The notes under the pieces: model-generated | Seen by the model: only the letters and a program-made list of their open reading frames with translations | Database searches by the model: none | Told to the model about the DNA's origin: nothing | Made by a program: the position numbers and the translations under genes | Shown: in pieces, positions 15,979 through 25,251 of the stretch | Layout of the letters: each line of letters starts with the position of its first letter | How positions within the stretch are numbered: position 1 is the first letter of the stretch | Source: Bacteroidales bacterium | GTDB taxonomy: Bacteria > Bacteroidota > Bacteroidia > Bacteroidales > GCA-2748055 | DNA: 64,000 nucleotides | Direction: 5' to 3' | NCBI GenBank assembly: GCA_016936975.1 | Contig: JAFGWU010000035.1 | Coordinates: 25,978-89,977 of the forward strand

Positions 15979-18462
15979 CTATTTTCTGATTTCATAAAAT
16001 GGTTCGGTTCCCTCCGGGTAAATGACGATCTGGTCAATCACGATACCGGTCTGGTTGACATTGATGAACAGGGAATGGGACCCCGCCCTGTTAAGGGTCA
16101 CAGGGTAGATAGCCGGTGTATAATTCCTGAGGACATTATCCTTCCATGCCTCGCTCCTTCCTTTGGTATTCAGGGGGAATGTTTTTAATTCGTGATCATC
16201 TACACGGATTCCCAGGCTGTGATCAAAATTGTTGGCATGGGTCGGCAGACAGCGTACCTCAACCATATAATTCCCGGATTCGGGAATCCTGAAGCTGAAT
16301 TCCAGGGAGGGCCTGCGGTCCTCAAACCGGGCATTTTTAAGCGGGAAGAGTGTTACTGCCGCATTGCTGTATCCCAGTCCGTTTACAACGGTCCACCGGT
16401 AACCCCCGGCCGGTTTGGCGCGGGTATAGTCCGATGCCCTGATGGAAATGGGCCCTGACGTTCCGGGCAATGGTTCTGCGGGATGTTTCCCGCCGGGATC
16501 TCCGAGGTGGTAGAAGGGCATGCTGAAGGCCGGCAGGTCGCGCGGGCTCATGCTCATCATGTGGTTCCACTTTCCGCCGGAAAGATTCAGATTATAATGA
16601 CGGGTGAGTGTTTCGATCTCATGGAAGGCTTTTTCCGACAGCTTCGCATAAAATTCCTTCTCCCGGCTCGTTTCAGCGAGGAAGGATTGCTGGGCGCGGA
16701 GGAACTTGTAATTCATAAGCGCCGCACAGCGCACGGGGTATTCCACCAGCTGGAAGAAGGCATCCATCCTTCCTGCGGGGATGCGGGATTTTACCTTTTC
16801 CGTTCTCTTTTCCAGCGTTTTGTAATAATCGATGCGCCGCTGCAATTCGTTGTCGTTCGCCCGGATACTGAAAGCGGTCGGCTCCGTGCCGGTGGTGGGT
16901 TCGGTCCGGCTCCACCCCATATACTCCGGTTTCCGGAGCATGGCCAGGCGGTAGTACTCCTCCATAATGCCAACGATTTCCCGGGTATTGGCGTTTCCGA
17001 ACTCCCTTCCGGCCCAGTCAGAAAGATGCCTGCCGATGTTTTGTCCGTTCACCATTCCGGTATCCCAGGCCAGGTCGAGGAAGAATTCCATCGTGTACTC
17101 CGCCGGCTTGATGTCGCCCACATTAACGATCCAGGCAGTGCGGGCACCGTTCTGCCAGGCCCTGGACATTTCGTACCAGATCAGTCCGGGCTGGGTGGTG
17201 CAGAGCCACAGGTAATCGTGCGGGCGGCCCCAGTAGCTCAGGTGGTAGTATACGCCGCTTCCCCCATCGCGTGCCTGTTCTTTTTCATTGCTCAGCCGCC
17301 GGATATAGCCGTAATTGTCGTCGGTCCACATCAGGGTGATGTCACCGGGAAGCTCCACTCCTGTGTCGTAAAGATCCAGCACCTCCTTGTAGGGGATGAA
17401 TACCTGGGGAATGGATCCGGCCGGCTTACCGAAAGATCGTTCCAGCATCTCCCGCTGATTGTGGATGATGGTTTCCAGCATATTGCTTCTTTCGCTCATG
17501 GATGCGTTCCCCTCCATCCCGCTGTCGTGGATGCCGCGCATCCCAACCGTGACGATCACTTCATTCCCGGTCAGGGTGATCTCATCGAGCCGTTCCTGCC
17601 AGTAATGGTTCACCGCATCGGCATTGATAAAATAATTGAAGGGCCCCCGCACGTCCGCATCCCATTCATCCACATTGTTCCGAAGCATCGGTTCGGCGTG
17701 GGATGTGCCGATGATGATATGGTACCGCTCTGCCATCTCTTTGTTTCCAGGGATGGTGAAAAAGGCTTTCGTACAGGGATGCATGGCGGGCCAGATGGTG
17801 TTCCCCTTCAGCCTCAGGAGCAGATGGAAGATCTTTTCATAGGTTTTCGGACCGATGTCGCCGGTTTCCGGCTCAAAAGTTCTGGCGGCCCATGGCTGGA
17901 GGCCCCAATCCTCGTCGTTCAGGAAGATACCCCTGTAGCGTACCGACGGTGATGCGGTGATCCCCCCCGGCGGCAATCTGAGTATCAGCTTTTCCCATTT
18001 TGCAGGGATCACATCCGCCCACCATTTCCAGGGGGAGATGCCGAGTCGCTCTGCCAGCTCGAAAATACCGTAAACGGTTCCGCGGATATCACTGCCGGCG
18101 ACCAGGAGGTTGCCCCGGCTCTCCCGGATGGTGAAGGTTTCCCATTTCCCGGCCAGTGATTCCGCTTCGGTGGCTCCGGCACTGCTTATTAAGGGGTCAT
18201 CGAACCGGCCGAAAAAGATCGCGTTCTGAGGGATTGTGCTGTCGGGAAGATTGGATTTAATAACGGGGATCTCCCGTCCCGTGATGGCCTCAAGGTCGTC
18301 GGCGAAGTCGCGTACCGCCCATTCGATAAGTTCGTCGGCCCTTTCACTGAGATACAGGACCGGCAGGTTTTTTTCGGATATGATTTCATAATCTCTGCCC
18401 GGGTTTCCTGTGCAGGCTGACAGGAGCAACAGCAATGTTAAACAGGCAATCTGCCGGGTCAT
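15979..18462 (-). CDS. GH115-family xylan alpha-1,2-glucuronidase, lipoprotein
   Basis: An 827-residue protein of the GH115 family. Lipoprotein signal MTRQIACLTLLLLLSAC (Cys17); N-terminal alpha/beta domain with GTVYGIFELAERLGISPWKWWADV; catalytic region with RGIFLNDEDWGLQPWAA, LLLRLKGNTIWPAMHP, VGMRGIHDSGMEGN and LMWTDDNYGYIRR; C-terminal carbohydrate-binding-like domain from about residue 690. Known members remove (4-O-methyl) glucuronic acid from glucuronoxylan. The ATG at 18462 gives a clean lipoprotein signal; 18492 and 18528 are in-frame alternatives. It lies 129 bases after the TonB/DUF4249 cluster on the same strand. Confidence 0.87.
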   Translation of the reverse strand: MTRQIACLTLLLLLSACTGNPGRDYEIISEKNLPVLYLSERADELIEWAVRDFADDLEAITGREIPVIKSNLPDSTIPQNAIFFGRFDDPLISSAGATEAESLAGKWETFTIRESRGNLLVAGSDIRGTVYGIFELAERLGISPWKWWADVIPAKWEKLILRLPPGGITASPSVRYRGIFLNDEDWGLQPWAARTFEPETGDIGPKTYEKIFHLLLRLKGNTIWPAMHPCTKAFFTIPGNKEMAERYHIIIGTSHAEPMLRNNVDEWDADVRGPFNYFINADAVNHYWQERLDEITLTGNEVIVTVGMRGIHDSGMEGNASMSERSNMLETIIHNQREMLERSFGKPAGSIPQVFIPYKEVLDLYDTGVELPGDITLMWTDDNYGYIRRLSNEKEQARDGGSGVYYHLSYWGRPHDYLWLCTTQPGLIWYEMSRAWQNGARTAWIVNVGDIKPAEYTMEFFLDLAWDTGMVNGQNIGRHLSDWAGREFGNANTREIVGIMEEYYRLAMLRKPEYMGWSRTEPTTGTEPTAFSIRANDNELQRRIDYYKTLEKRTEKVKSRIPAGRMDAFFQLVEYPVRCAALMNYKFLRAQQSFLAETSREKEFYAKLSEKAFHEIETLTRHYNLNLSGGKWNHMMSMSPRDLPAFSMPFYHLGDPGGKHPAEPLPGTSGPISIRASDYTRAKPAGGYRWTVVNGLGYSNAAVTLFPLKNARFEDRRPSLEFSFRIPESGNYMVEVRCLPTHANNFDHSLGIRVDDHELKTFPLNTKGRSEAWKDNVLRNYTPAIYPVTLNRAGSHSLFINVNQTGIVIDQIVIYPEGTEPFYEIRK

Positions 18463-18590
18463 GTGCAACACAAAATGTAAAACCGGATGCATGGATTTAT
18501 AGCGTGTCTTTGTTATGGTTTGTATCATACAACAAAAAAATCTATTCTGCAGTAAGGGCCGGGTTGCCCTGTTTTTTAAAACGGTGGCGT

Positions 18591-20303
18591 TTACTGCACT
18601 GTAAAGGATTTACGGAGGTAAATCACCGTATTGCTCTCCCGGTCGAATCCGGTGACGGTGACCATATACCGGCCCGGGGCGTCGGAGGTATAAAAGCTTA
18701 CGGGGAGAGGCTGCTCCCCTGAAAGGCGGAGGTCGGGCTGCCAGGCAAGCAGGTTCCGGCGATCCGCTATCCTTGGTGATCCTGTTCCTTCCGGGTAACC
18801 GGTAAAAGAAATGTATGGCTCGTGGAAAAGCCTGAAGCTGAAGAAATGGCTTTTTACAGGCAGTTTCATTCCCGCGAGGTCCATCTTAAGGGAATGGATG
18901 CTGATGATCCCACTGTATTTGTATTCTCCCAAGACATACCCCCTGTTGATGACCTCGACGCGTTCAATATTGCGGCAGGATATCCCCAGGAGTGTTTCAT
19001 CATTATTCACCGGGATATTATCCATGAGGATCAGCGGAGGATAGAACTCCAGGCTCGTTTTCCCGTTTATCGACAGGTACGGCTTACGGTCTGAAACATT
19101 TACCGTGACTTCGGGCACGAGTTCAAAAAAGAACTCCCTCAGATCGATCAATTCTATAAAATCCTTTTCGTAGATTACCCGGTCAGGTTTTCCGTAAAAT
19201 GCGCTGTACCGGGCAGTCTTTTTTTGCAGGGAGGAATCCCCGGCTGAAAATTTCAGGTTCAGCTGGGCATTGATGGAGATCTCCCTGGCTGACGATTCTT
19301 CCGCTTCAGTTAGGTAAAAGGGCTGGTATGGCAGGATCAGGGGCTTGTTGCAGAAATCATTGTCGATGAGGATCTCATTATCCCCGGCACGCCCCGGTTC
19401 GGTTGTCAGATGAAATTCGTGATCCCCCGCCAGCATGGGAAGCATGAAAAGAAAGGTCCCTTCAGTATCCGAGGTTGCCGTGAAAAAGTAGAATGGTCCG
19501 GAAACAGAGGAGAGGTGGACTTTAAGATTTTCGACGGCCCTGCCGGTATGGTCGTCGATCACCCTTCCGGTAAGGGTCAGGCCGTCGGTCTCCGGCAGAA
19601 ACTGGAGGAGTCCGGCATCCATGTATCGTCTTGGGGAAGCAAAAATAAAGGAATTTCCGGGGGCGCCGGAGCCGTCATCCAAGGTTACGCTCAGGCAATA
19701 GTTACCCGATACCCGTTTATCCGAAAGGCTGATTTCGACATCGACCGGTTCTCTTTTTCCGTAGGATTCCTTCAGTTCGGAAAGCACAATATCCCCGGCC
19801 GGTTTCACGAGCGGCCTGATCATCCTGAGTGTGCCGGATTCATCCTTTTCAGGCCCTTTATCAAACAAAGGAGAAGCGGGATTGATAATCTTTACGGGCA
19901 GGTAGGCATACTCGTATGGCGAATAGTTTCGCATCCATTTCGTATAGGCCCTGAGGTAATAGGTGCCGGAATGGATGTTTCCCGGCACCTCAAGGTGTCC
20001 GTCTGCATGGCCATTGATAACCGGGACCTTCAACTGGTCCAGCCGGGTTCCGTCCCACTTAAGGAGCTCGACATACAGAACCGTGCTCCATTCCGAATCC
20101 CTGATCTGTTCGGGTGTCAGGCAGAGTGCGTTGAAGAGGATACTTTCTGAAACGCAGTAAAGCGTTCGGTCGGACCAGAGATAAACCGACTCACCCGATC
20201 CTGCTGGTTTGGGGAGACGGGATATCTGGGCGGATAGGGGAGCAATGGCCGAAGTCGCCAGGATGATGGTTAAACAGGTTGATATGAATCTCTTTATAAA
20301 CAT
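18591..20303 (-). CDS. Secreted MG2-like protein with a TonB plug-like C-terminal motif
   Basis: A 570-residue protein with an N-terminal signal peptide ending near SAIAPLSAQ. Residues about 35-140 look like a macroglobulin MG2 domain (YLWSDRTLYCVSESILFNA, later GTYYLRAYTKWMRNYSPYEY); the middle has a carboxypeptidase regulatory-like segment (LTGRVIDDHTGRAVENLKVHL). Residues about 425-480 (LILMDNIPVNNDETLLGI, then IERVEVINRGYVLGEYKYSG) copy the plug domain of TonB receptors, yet no beta-barrel follows. Related longer proteins occur in Bacteroidota with unknown function. It is third in a TonB receptor-DUF4249-MG2 gene run, 12 bases after DUF4249. Confidence 0.65.
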   Translation of the reverse strand: MFIKRFISTCLTIILATSAIAPLSAQISRLPKPAGSGESVYLWSDRTLYCVSESILFNALCLTPEQIRDSEWSTVLYVELLKWDGTRLDQLKVPVINGHADGHLEVPGNIHSGTYYLRAYTKWMRNYSPYEYAYLPVKIINPASPLFDKGPEKDESGTLRMIRPLVKPAGDIVLSELKESYGKREPVDVEISLSDKRVSGNYCLSVTLDDGSGAPGNSFIFASPRRYMDAGLLQFLPETDGLTLTGRVIDDHTGRAVENLKVHLSSVSGPFYFFTATSDTEGTFLFMLPMLAGDHEFHLTTEPGRAGDNEILIDNDFCNKPLILPYQPFYLTEAEESSAREISINAQLNLKFSAGDSSLQKKTARYSAFYGKPDRVIYEKDFIELIDLREFFFELVPEVTVNVSDRKPYLSINGKTSLEFYPPLILMDNIPVNNDETLLGISCRNIERVEVINRGYVLGEYKYSGIISIHSLKMDLAGMKLPVKSHFFSFRLFHEPYISFTGYPEGTGSPRIADRRNLLAWQPDLRLSGEQPLPVSFYTSDAPGRYMVTVTGFDRESNTVIYLRKSFTVQ

Positions 20304-20315
20304 CTGTTTCAGCTT

Positions 20316-21512
20316 CTATTTCCAGAAATCGGGTTTTATGGTATTTCCTCCCTTCAGGGTACAGTCAAAACAGGCCTGCCGGGCGGTGTACCAGGTTCCG
20401 GTTTTTTCATCGATCTGGATGTATACCGGGAAGGGTCCTCTCCCGTGCATGATCCCGTCGTACTCCTCCAGGTAACAGTGGGAGGTTTCTATAGACATAT
20501 CCCGCGGGGTGGTAACGAAAATGCGTTTTTCGGAGCAGGAGGCGACCCAGAAATAGCCGAGCACTTTTTCGTCGGGATCATTCACATTGCAGATATTCGA
20601 TACCGGCTGTGCAGGCTGCTGCGTATAGAGACCTCCCGGCTCCTGGATGGTGATCCTGTTCTGAAGGAAGAATTTGTAGGCTCCTTCATCCAGGGCATAC
20701 TGCCTTACCAGGAGGCTGTATTTGATGCTCAGGCGTTCGGTCTGGTTGGTCACATAGTTCAGCGGGATCTTCTTCTTTTCGTTCAGGGTCAGGTTCACCG
20801 TGCTGGAAACATAGATTGACGGTACATCCAGGGTGATCCAGCAACGATATAATGCATATGGAGCTGTCGACTGCTCGAGGCCGGCACGGAGTTTGGGAAT
20901 CAGATAGGTAACGGGCCATGTAACAGTATATTCCCAGGTTTCGTCGAGGATCCAGCGGTAATACCTGGAGATGGTATCCGGTGCCTGGATATCCACATAG
21001 AACTGATATCCCTTCAACGCTATGCCGGTGAATGCATCGTATCCGTCCTGCAGTTCATGGTAGACCGAATCCACTTCCGCGCACGGGTTCAGTGTTTCGT
21101 AATCCGACTCGTACCGTTCCCCCTCGGGTGTGACAAAAATTAACCTGTACTGTCTGCCGTAGACTAGGTGGTTGTTGTTCATTACCCGTGAATAGGTTCC
21201 GGCGGCACTCTCCTCGAACGGGAATTCATTGCCCAGCTCATCGGTCACCGTGACCAGGCAGCCCCTTAAAGGGTTGAACTCAGGTTTTGTCATGGTGGTG
21301 GACCGGGAAAGGGTGATCTGCTGAAGCGGCGCTCCTTTGACAAGGCTGCCATCGACACTGATCACCTTGATGGTTTCATCGATCCCGGAATCGTACGGTT
21401 CGATGCACCCGCTTAGCAGGAACATCAGGACCGCCGGCAGGAGATGTTTCAGCCGCTGAAGCGGCAAGCTGAATCTGTTGGAAATAACATTATGGGTCCT
21501 TCGCTTATTCAT
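20316..21512 (-). CDS. DUF4249 family lipoprotein
   Basis: A 398-residue lipoprotein (LLPAVLMFLLSGC, Cys36 with this start) with the DUF4249 layout: CIEPYDSG after the lipid site, VSVDGSL, GCLVTVTDELGNEFPF, GTYSRV and YRLIFVTPEGERYESDYE, and late Cys residues in ARQACFDCTLKGG. DUF4249 proteins are typically encoded directly after a TonB-dependent receptor, as here (9 bases), and are thought to be surface or periplasmic partners in place of SusD. The transported substrate is unknown. Confidence 0.85.
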   Translation of the reverse strand: MNKRRTHNVISNRFSLPLQRLKHLLPAVLMFLLSGCIEPYDSGIDETIKVISVDGSLVKGAPLQQITLSRSTTMTKPEFNPLRGCLVTVTDELGNEFPFEESAAGTYSRVMNNNHLVYGRQYRLIFVTPEGERYESDYETLNPCAEVDSVYHELQDGYDAFTGIALKGYQFYVDIQAPDTISRYYRWILDETWEYTVTWPVTYLIPKLRAGLEQSTAPYALYRCWITLDVPSIYVSSTVNLTLNEKKKIPLNYVTNQTERLSIKYSLLVRQYALDEGAYKFFLQNRITIQEPGGLYTQQPAQPVSNICNVNDPDEKVLGYFWVASCSEKRIFVTTPRDMSIETSHCYLEEYDGIMHGRGPFPVYIQIDEKTGTWYTARQACFDCTLKGGNTIKPDFWK

Positions 21513-21521
21513 TTGCCGGGA

Positions 21522-24296
21522 TTAATTGCTGTTGTAATTACCAAATTTGAAGTTCCACGAAAGGGTTATGATGGGCTGTGCAAACACGGATAGCTTGTAA
21601 CCCCGGATCCTTTCATCCTGGATATTGTAAAATACCGAATAGGCATTATCCCTGCCGGTGAGGTTATACACGTTCAGCATCCAGAAACTGTGGGCAATCT
21701 TTTTGAATTTCAGGTTCCCTTCCAGGTTGATGGAAAAGTCGACCCTGAAATAGTCGGGAATCCGGTATGCATTCCGGTCGGAAAACAACAGGTATTGCTG
21801 GTTCTCGGAATAGTATATGGCGATCGGAAGGGTCACCGGGCGGCCGGTGGTGTATACCAGGTTGGATGAAAAGCTTATACGGCGGCTGACGCGGAAGTTC
21901 GATACGAGGTTGATGCTGTGGGGCCGGTCGTAGTTCGAGGGATAGGCCTTCCCTTTGTTTATCCGTTCGCGGTCGGTCGGTCCGTCGACGGTGACAATGG
22001 AACGCGAGTAGGTATAAGAAAGCCATCCGGTTAATTTGCCCGTATTTTTCCGGAGCATGGTTTCAAAGCCATAGGCGTCCTGCGAGCCCTGAAGGACCAT
22101 CGTCTCCAATGGCTCGCTGGAGATGAAGTCTGCGCCGTCCCTGTACTCGACCACGTTATCGATCCATTTCCGGTAGATCTCAAAGGAGAGGTTGATGCAG
22201 TCATCCTTAAGGTCCTGGTAGTATCCGAGGGAAACCTGGTCGGAAACGGGCGGCCTGATGTGGGTGTCGGTAAGCTTCCACTGGTCATTGGGTGCTATTG
22301 CGATCGTGTTGCTTAGCAGGAAAATATATTGCTGCAAGCGGTTATAGGATGCTTTTATCGAGCTGTTTGGCCCAAGTCCGAAATTCAGCATGGTACGGGG
22401 TTCGAAACCCGAATAGGTTTGAACCGGTTCCCAGGATCCATAGGAAGTGGTTTCTTCAATATTCAGCCTGCTCAGGGGAATCCCCCCGGTGTATTTATTG
22501 ACTGTGGCGGGGCCCACCTGTGTGTAGCGGCTGTATCGGATCCCCCCCATCACCGAGAGCCATTTCAGAAGACGGATCTCATCGGAAAGGTAAAGGGCGC
22601 CTTCAAGGCCCTGTTCCCTGCCCAGATGGATGGGGATCCGTCTCGACTCCTCACCGTAGGGAAGGACGTTCCCCCGGTCGAGCCCGTAAAGGATTGCATT
22701 CACGCCGAACTCTATTCTCTGCCTGGTCCCCGGGGTAAGGACAAAATCAGCCCGGCCCTCCGTGTGCCTGATGGCATATTTCTGCCGGAAAGCTTCGGTG
22801 ACATTGTTTTTGTCGATGTTGCTGAACCGGTAATCGCTGTTTGAGAGTACCAGGTCCGATGAAAAGGCATCGCTGAAACGGTGTTTCCAGTGAATGGATG
22901 CACCGAGGTTGGAGTAGCTGTATTCATTCTTTTCGGCGAGCAGGAACCGGTCGGAACTTGAGTAGAAAAAAAGTTCGAGCCGGTTTCTGGCGTTCAGTTC
23001 CGCATCCAGGGCTGCCGTGCCGTCATAAAATGATGCGTAGCTGTTACTGATATCCTGGTTCTTTATCCGTTTCAGCAGCCAGTCGGAGTAAGTGCTTCTC
23101 GCACTGGCCGTAAAGGAAACCTTATTTTTTACCAGGGGAACCTCAACGGACATATGCCCTGTGATCGGACTGATACCGCCCTGGGCGAACAGGTTGTTCT
23201 TGTTCCCCTGGCGGGTATTAATTTCAAAAATGGAAGCGATCCGGCCGCCGTACCTGGCGGGGATATTGTTTTTATAAAGGGAGAAATCGCTGATGATGTC
23301 CGGGCTGAAGGCATTGAAGAACCCGAACAGATGTGCGGTGTTGTAAATGGAGATGCTGTTGATGTAAAACATGTTCTGGTCGGCCGATCCCCCCCTTACA
23401 TTTATCCCTGAGGAACCCTCGCCCACACTCTGAACCCCCGGAAGCATCTGGGCCACCTTTATTACATCCTTTTCCCCCATCACCAACGGGATCTCCTTCA
23501 TAGCTTTCGTGGTGATCCGTTCGTATCCCATAAGCATTCCCTGGACATTGCTGTGCCGCGTATCTGTCACAGTGACCTCCTCCAGCTCAATGAGCTCGTT
23601 CTCGAGTTCGATGGTGAAGTCGCCGTCGGAAAGCACCCTGAGACCGTACTGCCGCTCCTTCATGGCCATGTGGTTCACCACAATGATGTATTCCCCGGGA
23701 ACAAGCCGGAGCTGAAAAGCGCCGTCGGCATCCGAAATCATTCCGGAACCGGAATCCCGGAGAAAGATGGTTGCCCCAATCAGGGCTTCCCCGGTGAGCT
23801 TGTTGGTAATTCGTACTTTCACAGTACAGGCTTTGCCGGGGACAGACCGCCGGCTGTTTCCGATGGTGATGAATCCCTCCTCGGAGATACTTTTGGTCTG
23901 CAGGAATTTTGTTTCGCCTGTGGTATCCTCAGCCGGGTAATACGGCGAAAAAGCCGGCACCTGGCGGATCTCCCTGAAGGCCGGTAATTCAGTAACAATC
24001 GGACTCCCGGGAAAAATATACAGGTCGTTCCCTTCCCTGTAGAATGATAGCCCTTTCGGCTTCAAAATGTGGTTCAGAGCCGTCCCAATGGGGGTCCCTT
24101 CCCTGAGGTCCCGGATATAAAGATCCTCAATCCACGTACCTCTGTAGAAAAAACGAAGATCCGAATGATCTTCCATCTCCCTGGCAAATTCGGGGAACGA
24201 AACGGATTGAAAGGATCTATGGAGCACCGGTGCCTCCTGCCCGAACAACGGCCCTGACAACAGGCAACCAAGGAGGATAGGGAGAAAGTGCTTCAT
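21522..24296 (-). CDS. TonB-dependent outer-membrane receptor with STN and CarboxypepD_reg domains
   Basis: A 924-residue receptor. Signal peptide ends at GPLFGQ; an STN (secretin/TonB short N-terminal) domain covers about residues 25-110; a CarboxypepD_reg-like domain follows (LTGEALIGATIFLRDSG, about 165-245); then the plug (GVQSVGEGSSGINVRGGSADQNMFY split over residues about 285-315) and a 22-strand-type barrel ending WNFKFGN. STN domains often signal to an anti-sigma factor, but no FecR or ECF sigma gene is in the window. Partner of the DUF4249 lipoprotein downstream. Confidence 0.9.
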   Translation of the reverse strand: MKHFLPILLGCLLSGPLFGQEAPVLHRSFQSVSFPEFAREMEDHSDLRFFYRGTWIEDLYIRDLREGTPIGTALNHILKPKGLSFYREGNDLYIFPGSPIVTELPAFREIRQVPAFSPYYPAEDTTGETKFLQTKSISEEGFITIGNSRRSVPGKACTVKVRITNKLTGEALIGATIFLRDSGSGMISDADGAFQLRLVPGEYIIVVNHMAMKERQYGLRVLSDGDFTIELENELIELEEVTVTDTRHSNVQGMLMGYERITTKAMKEIPLVMGEKDVIKVAQMLPGVQSVGEGSSGINVRGGSADQNMFYINSISIYNTAHLFGFFNAFSPDIISDFSLYKNNIPARYGGRIASIFEINTRQGNKNNLFAQGGISPITGHMSVEVPLVKNKVSFTASARSTYSDWLLKRIKNQDISNSYASFYDGTAALDAELNARNRLELFFYSSSDRFLLAEKNEYSYSNLGASIHWKHRFSDAFSSDLVLSNSDYRFSNIDKNNVTEAFRQKYAIRHTEGRADFVLTPGTRQRIEFGVNAILYGLDRGNVLPYGEESRRIPIHLGREQGLEGALYLSDEIRLLKWLSVMGGIRYSRYTQVGPATVNKYTGGIPLSRLNIEETTSYGSWEPVQTYSGFEPRTMLNFGLGPNSSIKASYNRLQQYIFLLSNTIAIAPNDQWKLTDTHIRPPVSDQVSLGYYQDLKDDCINLSFEIYRKWIDNVVEYRDGADFISSEPLETMVLQGSQDAYGFETMLRKNTGKLTGWLSYTYSRSIVTVDGPTDRERINKGKAYPSNYDRPHSINLVSNFRVSRRISFSSNLVYTTGRPVTLPIAIYYSENQQYLLFSDRNAYRIPDYFRVDFSINLEGNLKFKKIAHSFWMLNVYNLTGRDNAYSVFYNIQDERIRGYKLSVFAQPIITLSWNFKFGNYNSN

Positions 24297-24314
24297 GGCC
24301 GGGTCGTGAAAGGT

Positions 24315-25058
24315 TTAATTTATTTTCTGTTCCAGGATCTCATTGCAAAATTTTATCATCCCGGCCATGGCACCATCGTCAGCCTCCTTCACCCTTGTTT
24401 TTTCCGAGCGGAGATAATTACGGAGCTCGCCTCTCATGCTTTCAGGAAAGGCTTTCACAAAGGTCCGGTTATTCCTGTAACGCCGGGATGAATCTTCAAT
24501 CCGGATGTAGCGGTTTTGCCTCTCATCACTGAAAATATAGGCCATGAGATTCTGGCTGTAATTGGATTTATGGCGAACCTTATAACGGTAGTAATAACAA
24601 CCGGCATGCGCCTCCTCGGCAACAACCTGGCAGAAGCACGGGCCCTCCTCACCGACAGCAACCTTCCGGAAGGTCATCCCATTCATCCGGAATTCAGTGA
24701 TAAAATCATTTGGCAGTACGATGACCAGGGGATTTTGCTGTTCATGATGCAGTAACAGCTGTTGGGCGAACAGATCGTATTTCAGAAGGAGATTGTCGAA
24801 ACGGCGGTTCCAGTAGACGACGGATCCCTCCAGGAATCGGTCTTCCCCAAGGAACGGATGCCCGCTGGTGTTATAATAGGGATTATCGAAATAGATGCCA
24901 TTCAACAGGAGGTTATTGCTTTCCTGTTTCTCTTTGACGAATCGGGCTATTTCATCGAAGTCCCCTCCGGAAGCTGCCCGGATCGTCTGACCCGAGACAG
25001 AGCTGCAGGCAAGGAGTACCAGGAATTGGGAAAAAAGGATCCTGCTCAATATTGACAT
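24315..25058 (-). CDS. Secreted protein of unknown function, first gene of TonB/DUF4249 cluster
   Basis: A 247-residue protein with an N-terminal export signal (ILFSQFLVLLACSSVSGQ); either lipidation at the LLAC cysteine or cleavage before Gln is possible. The mature part has SVVYWNRRFDNLLLKYDLFAQ and LVIVLPNDFITEF patterns and a basic C-terminal third with RSEKTRVKEADDGAMAGMIKF. I have seen similar proteins beside DUF4249/TonB genes but know no assigned function. It ends 18 bases before the receptor ATG, so it likely shares its transcript. Confidence 0.6.
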   Translation of the reverse strand: MSILSRILFSQFLVLLACSSVSGQTIRAASGGDFDEIARFVKEKQESNNLLLNGIYFDNPYYNTSGHPFLGEDRFLEGSVVYWNRRFDNLLLKYDLFAQQLLLHHEQQNPLVIVLPNDFITEFRMNGMTFRKVAVGEEGPCFCQVVAEEAHAGCYYYRYKVRHKSNYSQNLMAYIFSDERQNRYIRIEDSSRRYRNNRTFVKAFPESMRGELRNYLRSEKTRVKEADDGAMAGMIKFCNEILEQKIN

Positions 25059-25202
25059 AGGTTCCGATCAAATAGGTTCTGAAAAAGCCGGTACGGAGAA
25101 AATCCTAACGGGAAATTTCGACTAAAAGTAATTATTTTTTTTTACCGGCAAAAAAATCCTTTGCGCAGGCGATTTTTACATCCCTCATCACATTAATCCT
25201 AT

Positions 25203-25224
25203 ACCGTACCGGGATTGGTACGGT
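25203..25224. other. Inverted repeat upstream of comM/yifB
   Basis: Perfect 8-base arms ACCGTACC and GGTACGGT around a 6-base loop, ending 27 bases before the comM ATG and inside the 193-base divergent region. GGTACGG occurs again at about 25092-25098. It could be an operator or an RNA hairpin in the leader; no T-run follows, so a terminator is unlikely. Confidence 0.5.
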
Positions 25225-25251
25225 TTAAATAAAAATGCAAAACGCACCGGC

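Noticed and set aside
16483..17952. 489-residue plus-strand frame opposite GH115
   Set aside because: The minus strand shows strong GH115 motifs; the antisense frame has no recognisable motif.
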